A stretch of 64,000 nucleotides of DNA from Yoonia ponticola (GCF_014199395.1 NZ_JACIJM010000011.1:1-64000), one strand, 5' to 3'. Counted from the stretch's first letter, positions 17,402 through 25,855 are shown. Notes: generated by a model from the sequence alone, not told the origin. Numbers and translations are program-made.

Positions 17402-19021
17402 ATGGACTACAAAGTAAAGATCACCGTTGGAAGATACAGGCGTACGCGCGATTTCCGGTCGGATTTGGCAACCTTAAGAGCATTTCGGGGGGAGCACGTT
17501 GGACCAGCGTTGCTAGAAAGCCTGGAGGAACTGGGACTGTTGCGTCCACGCATCCGCCTCTTCTGGCCTGACACCGTTGCTAGACGAATTTGGTTGGAAA
17601 CCCATAACTGGGCAAATGAGCTGCATGATCCAGTTGAGCCGGATGGGCCAAGAATGGATGCAGCGTCAGACCTATGGAACGCCCTCCACAACGCTGGGTT
17701 CAAAAGCCCAAGCGACCAAGGCCACCCATTCGATTCCCCCAAACCGGAGTGGTTCGAATTTCTGCAAGCTTCGGATCAACAGTCCTTCGTCCCCCATCGT
17801 AAACGGCGCGTTCGGGTCTCAAGTGAAACTCATCCTGACCTTCACGACAGCGACAATATCCAGGACTTCTATTCCAGTTGGCAACTCCTGGCCGCCGCAG
17901 AAATCGCCGAAATTGGGATCCATATCCGGGTGAACATGGCAGACGAGGAAACCGCAACAAAGGTTCGGGACGACATCAGGAACGAACGTTGGCCTGGAGG
18001 GCGGACTTCCGAAGCCTTCGCCCCGACCCGGGCTCTACGCGACTTCGATAAGTACAAGGCAGTCCTCGATGCGATTGAATGGTCGCGGGAAGAGGAAAGA
18101 GATCGAACTTTTCGCATGCTTCAAGGATTGGGTGGCGGACGAATTGTGCTCAATGAGGAACAGATTGCCGACCGAGACGAAGTCCGCCGCACTGTCGCTC
18201 GAGAAGCCTGTACGCGCCTTGACGTCAGCGCAGATGGGCTAATTGGCTGCTGTAGGTTCTTGGCCGGGCGTTGGCATGAGTGGCATAGGGAGGGACGACC
18301 CCTTGTGGCTGACGCCTATAAGATCTTCCTCGCGGAAGCAGTGCGTTTGCTTCAAATCCAGTTCGAAATGGGCTTTGACGCGATCAATGAAGCCGTCGGT
18401 TTCCAAGGGCAAGGTGGGAGCCGCACGCTTGAAGTCATTTGGCCGGACTGGGACGCTGAGCAGATTGACAGATTGGTTCGCACACTTCGTGCTCCGGACT
18501 TATCTGAACACCAACTTCAAGCATTTGGGAAGTTCCTTAGAGAAAATTTTCAGGACGCGATTTTCCATAGATTGCGGTCGTTCGAAAAGCACGCTTTCGA
18601 ATATGGCCATGCCAGGATCTCTGGTATGCACAGCGATCTACAGGGAATGGCAGTTGCAGTGGAGCAGGTCGTCCGCGCCATGGGAGGACAGGGTACACAA
18701 CTCTCGAAAATGTTCCGCGACCTCTGGGACGGGACTGAAGTTGGTCGGATCTTAAAGAAACAGAAAACCTTGCTTGAGCGCGGTCAGCCCCTTGGCAGTC
18801 TGTTGGCTGAGATCAACGCTATACGAGAACTCGGAGGAGAATCCGAGAAGGCCGCCGATCTCATTCTCGCCACACGTGTCCGCGGGGCAGTTCATCACGC
18901 CCTGGAAGTCGAAAATCAGTTGGAGCTTGAAGAATTGCTCCTGCGGGTTCTGCGTGCCGCGGCACTCACCCACGCGCAATTGTATCCAGTCTCAGCGCTC
19001 GCCGCCGATGGTGCTGAATGA
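17402..19021 (+). CDS. Large hypothetical protein, unknown function
   Basis: The 539-residue protein is rich in Arg, Glu, Leu and Trp, with no signal peptide or membrane segment. The N-terminus (YKVKITVGRYRRTRDFRSDLATLRAFRGEH) looks like a beta-rich domain; the rest is mainly helical, with predicted long helices around residues 255-330 and 440-530. I recognise no domain. The ATG at 17402 follows GGAACG. It is divergent from the winged-helix Fic gene across the TGAAACGA cluster and is probably regulated by it. It may be an effector or target partner of that protein. Confidence 0.7.
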   Translation: MDYKVKITVGRYRRTRDFRSDLATLRAFRGEHVGPALLESLEELGLLRPRIRLFWPDTVARRIWLETHNWANELHDPVEPDGPRMDAASDLWNALHNAGFKSPSDQGHPFDSPKPEWFEFLQASDQQSFVPHRKRRVRVSSETHPDLHDSDNIQDFYSSWQLLAAAEIAEIGIHIRVNMADEETATKVRDDIRNERWPGGRTSEAFAPTRALRDFDKYKAVLDAIEWSREEERDRTFRMLQGLGGGRIVLNEEQIADRDEVRRTVAREACTRLDVSADGLIGCCRFLAGRWHEWHREGRPLVADAYKIFLAEAVRLLQIQFEMGFDAINEAVGFQGQGGSRTLEVIWPDWDAEQIDRLVRTLRAPDLSEHQLQAFGKFLRENFQDAIFHRLRSFEKHAFEYGHARISGMHSDLQGMAVAVEQVVRAMGGQGTQLSKMFRDLWDGTEVGRILKKQKTLLERGQPLGSLLAEINAIRELGGESEKAADLILATRVRGAVHHALEVENQLELEELLLRVLRAAALTHAQLYPVSALAADGAE

Positions 19022-19028
19022 TCGCCGC

Positions 19029-19616
19029 TCAACCGCTCGCCATCCCCGCATCCTCCAGCTGCTCCCGATCCGGCAGATCGCGGAGGCTTGTCATACCAAA
19101 CACCACAAGGAACTGTGGCGTTGTCACATAAGTATATGGTGCCCCTGCCCTTGGGCTGCGCGGACCTATTGCGATCAACTCTTGTGTTCGCAGCCGGCCG
19201 ATCAAATCCCGACTGATGTCTTTGCCAAAGATGTCTTTCAGCCCGTCACGGGTTAGCGGTTGATGATAGGCAATCGCTGCCAGCACAGCGACCTCGAACT
19301 CGTTGAGGTCTAGAAGTTGATCACCAACATCCGCCGCCGCCCGGATCGCATCGGCAAACTGGGGGCGCGTCCTTATCATCCAACCGTCAGCAACGGCGAC
19401 CAACTCATAAGGACGACCAACCAAATCCGACTGGATATCCTCGATCAACAAATCAACCGAGGCCCCTTGCCCGACAACTCGCGCCAAATCTTCACGTGGC
19501 ACTGGCGAGGTAGACGCAAAGATCACCGCTTCAATCCGGCCCATCCATTTGCGCCAGCGCAGCTCAGGCGGCAGGTCTTCCAGTTCAGTGTCGAGTGCAG
19601 GGGTTTCTTTGGCCAT
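19029..19616 (-). CDS. scpB: SMC-Scp complex subunit ScpB, plasmid paralogue
   Basis: The 195-residue protein has the ScpB double winged-helix features: RIEAVIFASTSPVPREDLARVV at the start, LVAVADGWMIRTRPQFADAI, EVAVLAAIAYHQPLTRDGLKDIFGKDIS and GAPYTYVTTPQFLVVFG. ScpB bridges SMC heads in chromosome condensation. On plasmids of this type a second copy is commonly found with DUF1403 beside repABC, suggesting plasmid condensation or partition. It starts three bases after the DUF1403 stop, in the same operon. No scpA or smc is present in the window. Confidence 0.88.
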   Translation of the reverse strand: MAKETPALDTELEDLPPELRWRKWMGRIEAVIFASTSPVPREDLARVVGQGASVDLLIEDIQSDLVGRPYELVAVADGWMIRTRPQFADAIRAAADVGDQLLDLNEFEVAVLAAIAYHQPLTRDGLKDIFGKDISRDLIGRLRTQELIAIGPRSPRAGAPYTYVTTPQFLVVFGMTSLRDLPDREQLEDAGMASG

Positions 19617-19618
19617 GC

Positions 19619-20557
19619 TTACACCCCGTAGAGCCGGAACGTCGGGCGCCCGGTAAGTTCACGTACAACGCCCAGTTCCACGAGCCGATCACACAACCGC
19701 CGTGCCGCGCGGTCGGTCATTGCAACAGACGTGCCTTTGACCATCGGGTTTAACATTCCCGACGGCGACACCGCATCATGGGTCAGAAACAAAGCCAGCG
19801 CTTCGTCCGACCCTTTGGCTCGCAATTTTGACGCAACGGCTTGCATCTCGGTAACACGGCGCTCCAAATCCGCCGCACAGCGGATGGCTCCATCGCAGGC
19901 GGCAACCATCGCCCGATGCACACAAAGCACCGGATCACCTACCCCGTCCGCGATCGTGCGGATATCCTTGCGCACCAAATGGGCCGCCAGCAACGGCGCC
20001 GGCCGATCCCAGCCAATCGCGCGGGCCAGCGCCACATCCGCCAGCATCAGTGCTGCCGCTTCTTCGCGCGGAAACTGCCGCAGCACGCGCGCCAGTATCT
20101 CGCTTGCCTGTCTAACCGGAGTCCCCGCCACCGCGCCAAACTCAGATACCACCTCAGCGACAGAAGCCGGCAGCACCTTCCCCACCCTGGCTTTCCACCC
20201 ACCGACGGACAGATTGATCCGCGCTACATTGCGCCACGCCACAAACATCTCTCCCGCTGGTCCAAGCGCATCGCCTGCCCGCGCGAGACAGACCGCATCA
20301 CGGATATCGGACGGGCTTTCATTACGACCTTCGAGGACCAAGCAGGCAGCAGCAGCATCCAAAGCCAACCGATCCCGCAGCAACGCACCGGGCAATGTGG
20401 TTCGCGGATTGCGCAATACCACATCTAGCATTGCCAATGCTGCACCGGACGCAAATGCAACAGTTTCAATGGCTTCGCTTCGTGAAGAGGTGACCCAATG
20501 CGGCAGTAGCTGTATGCTCTGTGTATCGTCTGAGACTGGTTTTGTGGTGGGTTTCAT
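19619..20557 (-). CDS. DUF1403 family protein
   Basis: The 312-residue protein matches the DUF1403 pattern: WVTSSRSEAIETVAFASGAALAMLDVVLRNPRTTLPGALLRDRLALDAA near the start, DALGPAGEMFVAWR in the middle, and a C-terminal winged-helix-like segment (DRAARRLCDRLVELGVVRELTGRPTFRLYG). The biochemical role is unknown. Its constant company with scpB and an integrase next to repABC suggests a role in plasmid maintenance, possibly standing in for ScpA. Co-transcribed with scpB. Confidence 0.88.
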   Translation of the reverse strand: MKPTTKPVSDDTQSIQLLPHWVTSSRSEAIETVAFASGAALAMLDVVLRNPRTTLPGALLRDRLALDAAAACLVLEGRNESPSDIRDAVCLARAGDALGPAGEMFVAWRNVARINLSVGGWKARVGKVLPASVAEVVSEFGAVAGTPVRQASEILARVLRQFPREEAAALMLADVALARAIGWDRPAPLLAAHLVRKDIRTIADGVGDPVLCVHRAMVAACDGAIRCAADLERRVTEMQAVASKLRAKGSDEALALFLTHDAVSPSGMLNPMVKGTSVAMTDRAARRLCDRLVELGVVRELTGRPTFRLYGV

Positions 20558-20576
20558 ATCAGAACCTTAAATCAGC

Positions 20577-20615
20577 GCGGCGCTTATATCCAGAAAATAC
20601 CGACCTAAGCGCCGC
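20577..20615. repeat. Inverted repeat between DUF1403 and the integrase
   Basis: Perfect 10-bp arms GCGGCGCTTA and TAAGCGCCGC flank 19 bases. It lies in the divergent promoter region and may be an operator or accessory recombination site. Confidence 0.6.
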
Positions 20616-20635
20616 ACTATGCTGCTATTGGTTAT

Positions 20636-20660
20636 GTCCAATAAGTTTGCCTTATCGGAC
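20636..20660. repeat. Candidate recombination core site for the adjacent tyrosine recombinase
   Basis: Arms GTCCAATAAG and CTTATCGGAC match as inverted repeats at 9 of 10 positions around TTTGC. Two roughly 10-bp recombinase arms around a 5-bp spacer resemble the layout of a tyrosine-recombinase crossover site, although 6-8 bp spacers are more usual. It sits 23 bp before the recombinase start codon. Confidence 0.5.
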
Positions 20661-20682
20661 GTGAAAAGATATGCTCTGCGAC

Positions 20683-21780
20683 ATGTCAAAAAGCAACGAG
20701 AAATCGCCCTCAAGTCCAGCAAACGCGCCCTGCCCCAACGAGGACAACGAAAGTTATCCTTCTTCCGATGAGGCTCTAAGCCTCCCCACCTTTGTGGCTG
20801 GTTCTGGCACACTCGATCGGCTGGTTGAGACTGCCCGCGACTATGCGAAGCACGCTGCATCTGAGAACACGCTAAAAGCCTACACGAAGGATTGGGCACA
20901 CTTCTCTCGCTGGTGCCGGATGAAGGGCATAGACCCCCTGCCCCCCTCGCCCGAAATGATCGGGCTTTATCTTGCAGATCTGGCTGCGCCTACTGGCAAA
21001 GCCCCTGCCCTTTCGGTTTCAACTATAGATCGTCGGCTCTCAGGTCTCAGTTGGAACTACACACAGCGTGGCTTCAACCTCGATCGTAAGAACCGTCACA
21101 TCGCCACGGTGCTGGCCGGGATCAAACGCAAGCACGCCCGTCCTCCGGTACAGAAAGAGGCCATCCTTGCCGAGGACATCCTTGATATGATTGAGACCCT
21201 TGGATTTGGGCTGAGAGACCTACGTGATCGGGCCATTCTGCTTATTGGATACGCAGGAGGTCTCCGTCGTTCTGAAATCGTTAGCCTAGATGTTGGTAAG
21301 GACGACACACCCGACAGTGGTGGCTGGATCGAGATCCTCGAGGATGGTGCCCTGCTCACGCTGAACGCCAAGACCGGCTGGCGTGAGGTCGAGATCGGCC
21401 GCGGATCGTCTAGCCAGACTTGCCCGGTGCACGCACTCGAACAATGGCTACACTTCGCCAAGATCGATTTCGGCCCAGTGTTTGTCCGCGCTACACGGGA
21501 TGGAAAGAATGCGCTTAAGACACGGCTAAGCGATAAACACGTTGCGCGCCTGATCAAGCAAACCGTGTTGGACGCTGGACTCCGAAGCGAGCTGCCAGAA
21601 AAGGAACGCCTCGCCCTGTTCTCTGGGCATTCCCTGCGGGCGGGCCTCGCCAGCTCCGCCGAAGTCGACGAACGCTACGTCCAAAAACAACTGGGCCACG
21701 CTTCCGCAGAGATGACCCGCCGATATCAACGTCGACGGGATCGGTTCCGCGTGAACCTGACCAAGGCGGCAGGGCTTTAG
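20683..21780 (+). CDS. Tyrosine-type site-specific recombinase
   Basis: The 365-residue protein has the N-terminal SAM-like core-binding domain (SENTLKAYTKDWAHFSRWCRM) and the catalytic set: Arg in GGLRRSEI, HSLRAGL (His-x-x-Arg), GHAS and the nucleophile in RRYQRRRDRF. It should cut and rejoin DNA by a 3'-phosphotyrosine intermediate. Its position beside scpB/DUF1403 and repABC suggests multimer resolution rather than phage integration. An upstream in-frame ATG at 20671 is possible. Inverted repeats upstream are candidate sites. Confidence 0.9.
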   Translation: MSKSNEKSPSSPANAPCPNEDNESYPSSDEALSLPTFVAGSGTLDRLVETARDYAKHAASENTLKAYTKDWAHFSRWCRMKGIDPLPPSPEMIGLYLADLAAPTGKAPALSVSTIDRRLSGLSWNYTQRGFNLDRKNRHIATVLAGIKRKHARPPVQKEAILAEDILDMIETLGFGLRDLRDRAILLIGYAGGLRRSEIVSLDVGKDDTPDSGGWIEILEDGALLTLNAKTGWREVEIGRGSSSQTCPVHALEQWLHFAKIDFGPVFVRATRDGKNALKTRLSDKHVARLIKQTVLDAGLRSELPEKERLALFSGHSLRAGLASSAEVDERYVQKQLGHASAEMTRRYQRRRDRFRVNLTKAAGL

Positions 21781-21844
21781 CTAGGAACTAGCCGCTCAGA
21801 CTGAAAGATTTGGTTCGAATTTGGGAACCCACCATTCGACTATT

Positions 21845-21881
21845 GGAGGCTACACCATTTGTGCATTAGGAGCCTCCTTTT
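21845..21881 (+). terminator. Terminator after the tyrosine recombinase
   Basis: GGAGGCT (21845-21851) pairs with AGCCTCC (21871-21877), followed by TTTT. The 19-nt loop is long but the stem is perfect. Confidence 0.5.
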
Positions 21882-21955
21882 GCGCAATAGGTGTGCTCTC
21901 GTGTATCATTTGGTCAGTCCAACTTCCTGGACGTTTTTTTACGATCCAGCGAGAA

Positions 21956-21998
21956 AATTCTAACCTTCTCGCACTTGAAGTGCACGAAAGTTAGAATT
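21956..21998. repeat. 43-bp imperfect palindrome upstream of repA
   Basis: Outer arms AATTCTAAC and GTTAGAATT are perfect over 9 bp. Inner halves (TTCTCGCACTT and AAGTGCACGAA) also pair with few mismatches. It is a candidate operator for RepA/RepB autorepression or a cruciform element. Confidence 0.55.
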
Positions 21999-22376
21999 GG
22001 TCTCATCGTCAAGTACCGTTGACACCCGTTAAGGGATATTTCCGACAACAATTTGACATTCGTCATACAAGAAAATCGAAGAATCATAGCTGAAGAAAAA
22101 AATCACTAGTCCCAACCGTCGCCAATCTGAAGAGTTGCGTTTTCCACGAGAAACTCGAGCGAAAAATAGAAATATACATATTTATCAGTATATTGTAGCC
22201 ATCCTCATGCGCGGACCTGATTGGTGCTGTGGATAACTATTGCACTACATATAGATTTTTCTTGCCGGACTCACTCATTCATGGCATTCCCATTTTGACG
22301 ACAAAGCGCGTCAGACGCACCTTGGGTCGTCAGAAGAGCGAAGAGCCTTAATAAAGGCCATGACAGGCGGCAGTAG

Positions 22377-23576
22377 ATGAATGAACAAAACACAGGTTAT
22401 GCACAAGGTATAGGTTCTTCTGATATCGGAGCCTTTGCAGACAATCTTGCTGAGTCTCTTGACCGGCAGATGAAGATAGCTTTCGAGCCCGAAGAGCGGA
22501 AATTCCTCAGGCGCTTCAGCTCAACCGAAGTTGCTGGTTTGCTTCGCGTCAGCACATCCAATCTGCGTAATCGCCATAAAGACGGTAGCTTTCCGGAAGT
22601 CTTCACTGATGGTCGTGGTCACAGGTTCTATACGGCCGAAGAGGTCGATGACCTGCGAAATATCTTGGCTCGAACTGGCAAAAATGCCGATTCTTACCTA
22701 CCCGGCCGCCGCAAAGGCGACCGCCTACAGGTAATATCAGTCGTAAATTTCAAAGGTGGATCGTCCAAGACAACCGCTACAATCCATCTTGCACAGCGCT
22801 ATGCCTTACGCGGCTACCGCGTGCTCGTACTAGATCTGGATCCACAAGCTAGTCTAACAACGTTTTTTGGCTTTCGGCCAGAGCTCGAATTTGCTGAAGG
22901 CGGCACGATATACGACGCTTTGCGTTATGAAGATCAGATCCCCCTCAGCCAAGTCATTCAGAGGACTTATTTCCACAAGCTAGACATGGTTCCAGCGGGT
23001 CTAATGCTTTCTGAGTACGAAACCGAAACAGCGAACGCACTCGCTCGGCGAGTACAACCAATTTTTGCAGAACGCCTTTCTGCAGCCCTAGAGGAAGTCG
23101 AAGCAGACTACGACATCGTATTAATCGATTGCCCTCCGCAATTGGGATTTCTCACTTTGACAGCCTTAGCCGCATCGACTGGCCTGCTCGTCACTGTTGT
23201 CCCAGGTATGCTTGACATTGCATCTATGAGTCAGTTCCTCAAACTCGCGTCAGAGACAATCAAGGCCGTCGAAGAAGCTATTGGACGAAAAGTCACTTGG
23301 GATTTCGTCAAGTTCCTTATCACGCGGTATGAGCCCTCGGACGGACCCCAAACCCAAATGGCCGGATATTTGAGGTCAATTCTTGCTGGGCAAGTCATGA
23401 CAGAACCAATGTTAAAGTCGACTGCAGTATCAGATGCAGGAATGACCCAACAAACTGTCTATGAAGTGGACCCCGGTCAGTTCATTCGCAAGACAATTGA
23501 TCGTGCGCTATCCAGTATAGACAGCGTTGCCGATGAGCTTGAGCAGACAATTCAGCTGGCATGGGGGCGCCGCTAA
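22377..23576 (+). CDS. repA: Plasmid partition ATPase RepA (ParA family)
   Basis: The 399-residue protein has an N-terminal MerR-like HTH (SSTEVAGLLRVSTSNLRNRHKDGSFPEVF, residues about 44-75) and a ParA ATPase domain: deviant Walker A FKGGSSKTT, LDLDPQASLTTFFG and LIDCPPQLGFLT. RepA drives plasmid segregation with RepB and represses the operon. Its stop codon overlaps the repB start (TAATG at 23574-23578), confirming a repAB transcript. Length is normal for RepA. Confidence 0.95.
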   Translation: MNEQNTGYAQGIGSSDIGAFADNLAESLDRQMKIAFEPEERKFLRRFSSTEVAGLLRVSTSNLRNRHKDGSFPEVFTDGRGHRFYTAEEVDDLRNILARTGKNADSYLPGRRKGDRLQVISVVNFKGGSSKTTATIHLAQRYALRGYRVLVLDLDPQASLTTFFGFRPELEFAEGGTIYDALRYEDQIPLSQVIQRTYFHKLDMVPAGLMLSEYETETANALARRVQPIFAERLSAALEEVEADYDIVLIDCPPQLGFLTLTALAASTGLLVTVVPGMLDIASMSQFLKLASETIKAVEEAIGRKVTWDFVKFLITRYEPSDGPQTQMAGYLRSILAGQVMTEPMLKSTAVSDAGMTQQTVYEVDPGQFIRKTIDRALSSIDSVADELEQTIQLAWGRR

Positions 23577-24544
23577 TGGCACGCAACATTTTCAACCAAC
23601 CCCCAGCAGATGACAACAAAGTCGCATCCCTCTCCCCTGCCCCGGCGAGATCTACAAAGCTACCCGGTTCTGTCGGTGGGCTTCGTGACTCCCTCCGCGA
23701 GATCACAGCCAATTCTATTCGCGACATAGAGCCTGATCAGATCGATATGGACGGACTGCGCGACCGATTGATTTTGGAAGACAGCAGCATTGACGAACTC
23801 GCCGAGAGCATACGAAAGCATGGTCAGCAGGTACCAATCATGGTCCGTCCCTCGGACCAGCATGATCGCTACCGCATAGTTTATGGTCGACGTAGACTTG
23901 CGGCAATTCGAAAAATAGGCGGATCAGTGAAGGCAATTGTCCGTACGCTGGACGACGATGCCTCATTGATCGCACAAGGCCAAGAGAACAACCTTCGGCT
24001 CGACCCTTCCTTTATCGAAAAATCTCTTTTTATCAAAGAGATGCACGAGGCCGGATACAAACCCAGCATTATCCAGGACGCGTTGGGGCTGACGCGACAA
24101 GGCGTATCGAACCATCGCGTAGTCATTGAGCAATTACCTGAAGAGCTTGTACGAATGATCGGACCTGCTCATGGTGTTGGCAGGCGACAGTGGGGGGAGT
24201 TGGCCGCTCTTGCCAAGCGAGTACAACTTATTGATATCGCAAAGGAAACGCTTGGCGAACTGCCCATCGAGACACCAAGCTCAGAGAAGTTTCAAGCGGT
24301 GTACGCTGCCTGCGCCAAAAAGATAAAACCCGCTGTGAGGCTAGCCCCTAAGGGCCTGACGACCGTCGTAAAAGATGAGAACGGCAGTCCTCTAGCGACG
24401 CTTGCAGTTGATGGCAAAGCGATTGCTATCAAAATCGCCCGCAAGGACAACCCGGAATTCGGCCAGTGGCTAGAAGATCGTGCAGAGGCAACGCTTCTGC
24501 AGCTTTTCGACCAGTGGCAGAGTGAGAGAGACTCGGGATCCTGA
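23576..24544 (+). CDS. repB: Plasmid partition protein RepB (ParB family)
   Basis: The 322-residue protein starts at the ATG overlapping the repA stop. The ParB N-terminal domain contains LAESIRKHGQQVPIMVRP and RIVYGRRRLAAIRKIG (CTPase/DNA-clamp region), followed by QENNLRLDPSFIEKS and the HTH GYKPSIIQDALGLTRQGVSNHRVV. RepB binds centromere-like parS palindromes and works with RepA. Two perfect palindromes in and after repC are its likely sites. Confidence 0.95.
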   Translation: MARNIFNQPPADDNKVASLSPAPARSTKLPGSVGGLRDSLREITANSIRDIEPDQIDMDGLRDRLILEDSSIDELAESIRKHGQQVPIMVRPSDQHDRYRIVYGRRRLAAIRKIGGSVKAIVRTLDDDASLIAQGQENNLRLDPSFIEKSLFIKEMHEAGYKPSIIQDALGLTRQGVSNHRVVIEQLPEELVRMIGPAHGVGRRQWGELAALAKRVQLIDIAKETLGELPIETPSSEKFQAVYAACAKKIKPAVRLAPKGLTTVVKDENGSPLATLAVDGKAIAIKIARKDNPEFGQWLEDRAEATLLQLFDQWQSERDSGS

Positions 24545-24593
24545 TCCCAGTCAAAATTAGAAACACGAGCAGAGGAGAAATACGAAGACCAGA

Positions 24594-24646
24594 AAGAAAA
24601 GAGCCCCCCAAAGTTTCCCTCGGAGAGCCCTCATCAGTAGTTTTGC
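24594..24646 (-). ncRNA. Counter-transcribed incompatibility RNA of repABC
   Basis: On the minus strand between repB and repC there is a promoter TTGACC (24676-24681), 17-bp spacer, TACATC (24653-24658), then about 15 bases and a GU-rich hairpin (24601-24630; GAAA loop, stem built on CCGAGG/CTTTGG) ending in UUUUCUUU. This matches the position and 50-60-nt size of ctRNAs of repABC replicons, which repress repC by antisense pairing and define incompatibility. The exact ends are inferred. Confidence 0.65.
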
Positions 24647-24652
24647 ACCTTT

Positions 24653-24681
24653 GATGTAGCAACCTCCAATACAACGGTCAA
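24653..24681 (-). promoter_or_regulatory. Promoter of the counter-transcribed RNA
   Basis: -35 TTGACC and -10 TACATC are separated by exactly 17 bp, reading toward repB. Just beyond it (24684-24701) lies GTCACCGATTCGGTGGAC, a degenerate version of the parS-like palindrome. Confidence 0.6.
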
Positions 24682-24782
24682 GAGTCACCGATTCGGTGGA
24701 CGTCTTTTTATTGCCTTGTCGTGCTTCAAAACGCGAGACAAGAAGGGGAAGTTGTGGGCCAAACGGTCGTCGTTCATAAATC

Positions 24783-25838
24783 ATGGCATTCACAAAACTC
24801 TCAATCAAAAGCACCCCCGCTGTTCCAGCGTCAGGTTCGCAAACACCTCATGAGACTGATATCTGGGCAATCTTCAGGGCCCTCAGAGACTCGCGTAGCA
24901 TGTTTGAACTACGCCCCGGCCACGTCCAAACACTTCAAGCTATGCTGAGTTTCCTCAGGCCAGGTCACGGTGATACCGTGTTCGCCTCCAACAACGAGAT
25001 TTGCCGGCGCGTCGGAGGTATCGATGAAAGGACACTCCGCAGACATATCGACCGCTTTGTCGAACTCGGCTTTATGAAGCGCCACGACAGTCCAAACCGG
25101 AAACGCTACCGTGTCAGATCATCAGATGGTCATTCCATCAGTTATGGTCTTTCTCTTACTCCGTTATTGGAACGCGCCAGCGAGCTGTTATCCGTCGCTC
25201 AGGAAATGGAAAACAACCGTCGAGATCGTATTTTCCTCCGTAAACAGATACTGACAAAACTGGCCCGCTTGGAAGAATGCGATCCCAGAAACAGCTTGCT
25301 TTCCGAAGTTCGTAAAAGACTCCGGAGAAAGCTAACGATTGCAGAATATCGCAATCTATTGACCGACGTTGACGCCGAATATATCGATTTGTCCACCGCG
25401 GTGGACGCTCCAGAAACGATCAAACTGCCCGCCAATGACGGACAAATTGTCCGGCACCATTCTAGGTCTATAAAAGAACAAAAAGATTTAGAAGACAATC
25501 AAGCCAACGAGCCACCAACAATTCAGAAACTTATCTCGATATGTGATCAGGCAATATCGTTCTCAACGAACAGGCTCCATTGCTGGCTAGACATCGAAAA
25601 CCATGCACGCACCCTTGCACCGATGATGGGCATTCACTCAAACACTTTCGACAAAGCAAAGACGGCCGTAGGCTCAGAGAAGGCATCATGTGCCATCTTC
25701 ATCATACTTCAGCTAGGGAGCCAGATCAGAGACTTCGGAGCCTATTTTCATAGCATAACACTTGGCAAAAGAGTTCAGCAGTTCAACCCAACTGTCTTGC
25801 TCGATAGGTTATCAAAAGCAGATACTGTAAATGCATAA
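24783..25838 (+). CDS. repC: Plasmid replication initiator RepC
   Basis: The 351-residue protein has RepC signatures: LRPGHVQTLQAMLSFL, FASNNEICRRVGGIDERTLRRHIDRFVELGFMKRHDSPNRKRY (winged helix) and LERASELLSVAQEMENNRR. RepC initiates replication, and in this family the origin lies inside the repC gene itself. It is somewhat shorter than the usual 380-430 residues, mostly in the linker and C-terminal part. A perfect 16-bp palindrome lies inside the gene at 25391. Expression should be limited by the upstream ctRNA. Confidence 0.92.
   Translation: MAFTKLSIKSTPAVPASGSQTPHETDIWAIFRALRDSRSMFELRPGHVQTLQAMLSFLRPGHGDTVFASNNEICRRVGGIDERTLRRHIDRFVELGFMKRHDSPNRKRYRVRSSDGHSISYGLSLTPLLERASELLSVAQEMENNRRDRIFLRKQILTKLARLEECDPRNSLLSEVRKRLRRKLTIAEYRNLLTDVDAEYIDLSTAVDAPETIKLPANDGQIVRHHSRSIKEQKDLEDNQANEPPTIQKLISICDQAISFSTNRLHCWLDIENHARTLAPMMGIHSNTFDKAKTAVGSEKASCAIFIILQLGSQIRDFGAYFHSITLGKRVQQFNPTVLLDRLSKADTVNA
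25391..25406. promoter_or_regulatory. parS: Probable parS palindrome inside repC
   Basis: GTCCACCGCGGTGGAC is a perfect 16-bp palindrome, identical to the site at 25840. Known repABC parS sites are 16-bp palindromes of the GTT-N-C-GC-G-N-AAC type; this has the same length and symmetry with a different sequence, as expected for another incompatibility group. Confidence 0.7.
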
Positions 25839-25839
25839 C

Positions 25840-25855
25840 GTCCACCGCGGTGGAC
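25840..25855. promoter_or_regulatory. parS: Probable parS palindrome after repC
   Basis: This is an identical copy of GTCCACCGCGGTGGAC, beginning two bases after the repC stop. Two identical sites around repC support specific RepB binding. Confidence 0.75.

Larger units (their letters stand above)
21781..22376. other. Regulatory stretch upstream of repA
   Basis: No gene is seen in these 596 bases. They hold the integrase terminator (21845-21881), a long imperfect palindrome (21956-21998) and AT-rich sequence around 22160-22260 with a TATTTATC motif that recurs after repC. They should contain the repABC promoter and RepA/RepB operators, which I cannot place exactly. Confidence 0.5.

Noticed and set aside
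19731..20570. 279-codon ORF antisense to DUF1403
   Set aside because: It is the mirror of a recognised conserved gene, is Ser/Ala/Arg-rich without domain content, and results from GC-rich codon bias.
24684..24701. Third parS site
   Set aside because: The symmetry is broken by inserted bases, so I mention it only as a degenerate relative of the perfect palindromes.
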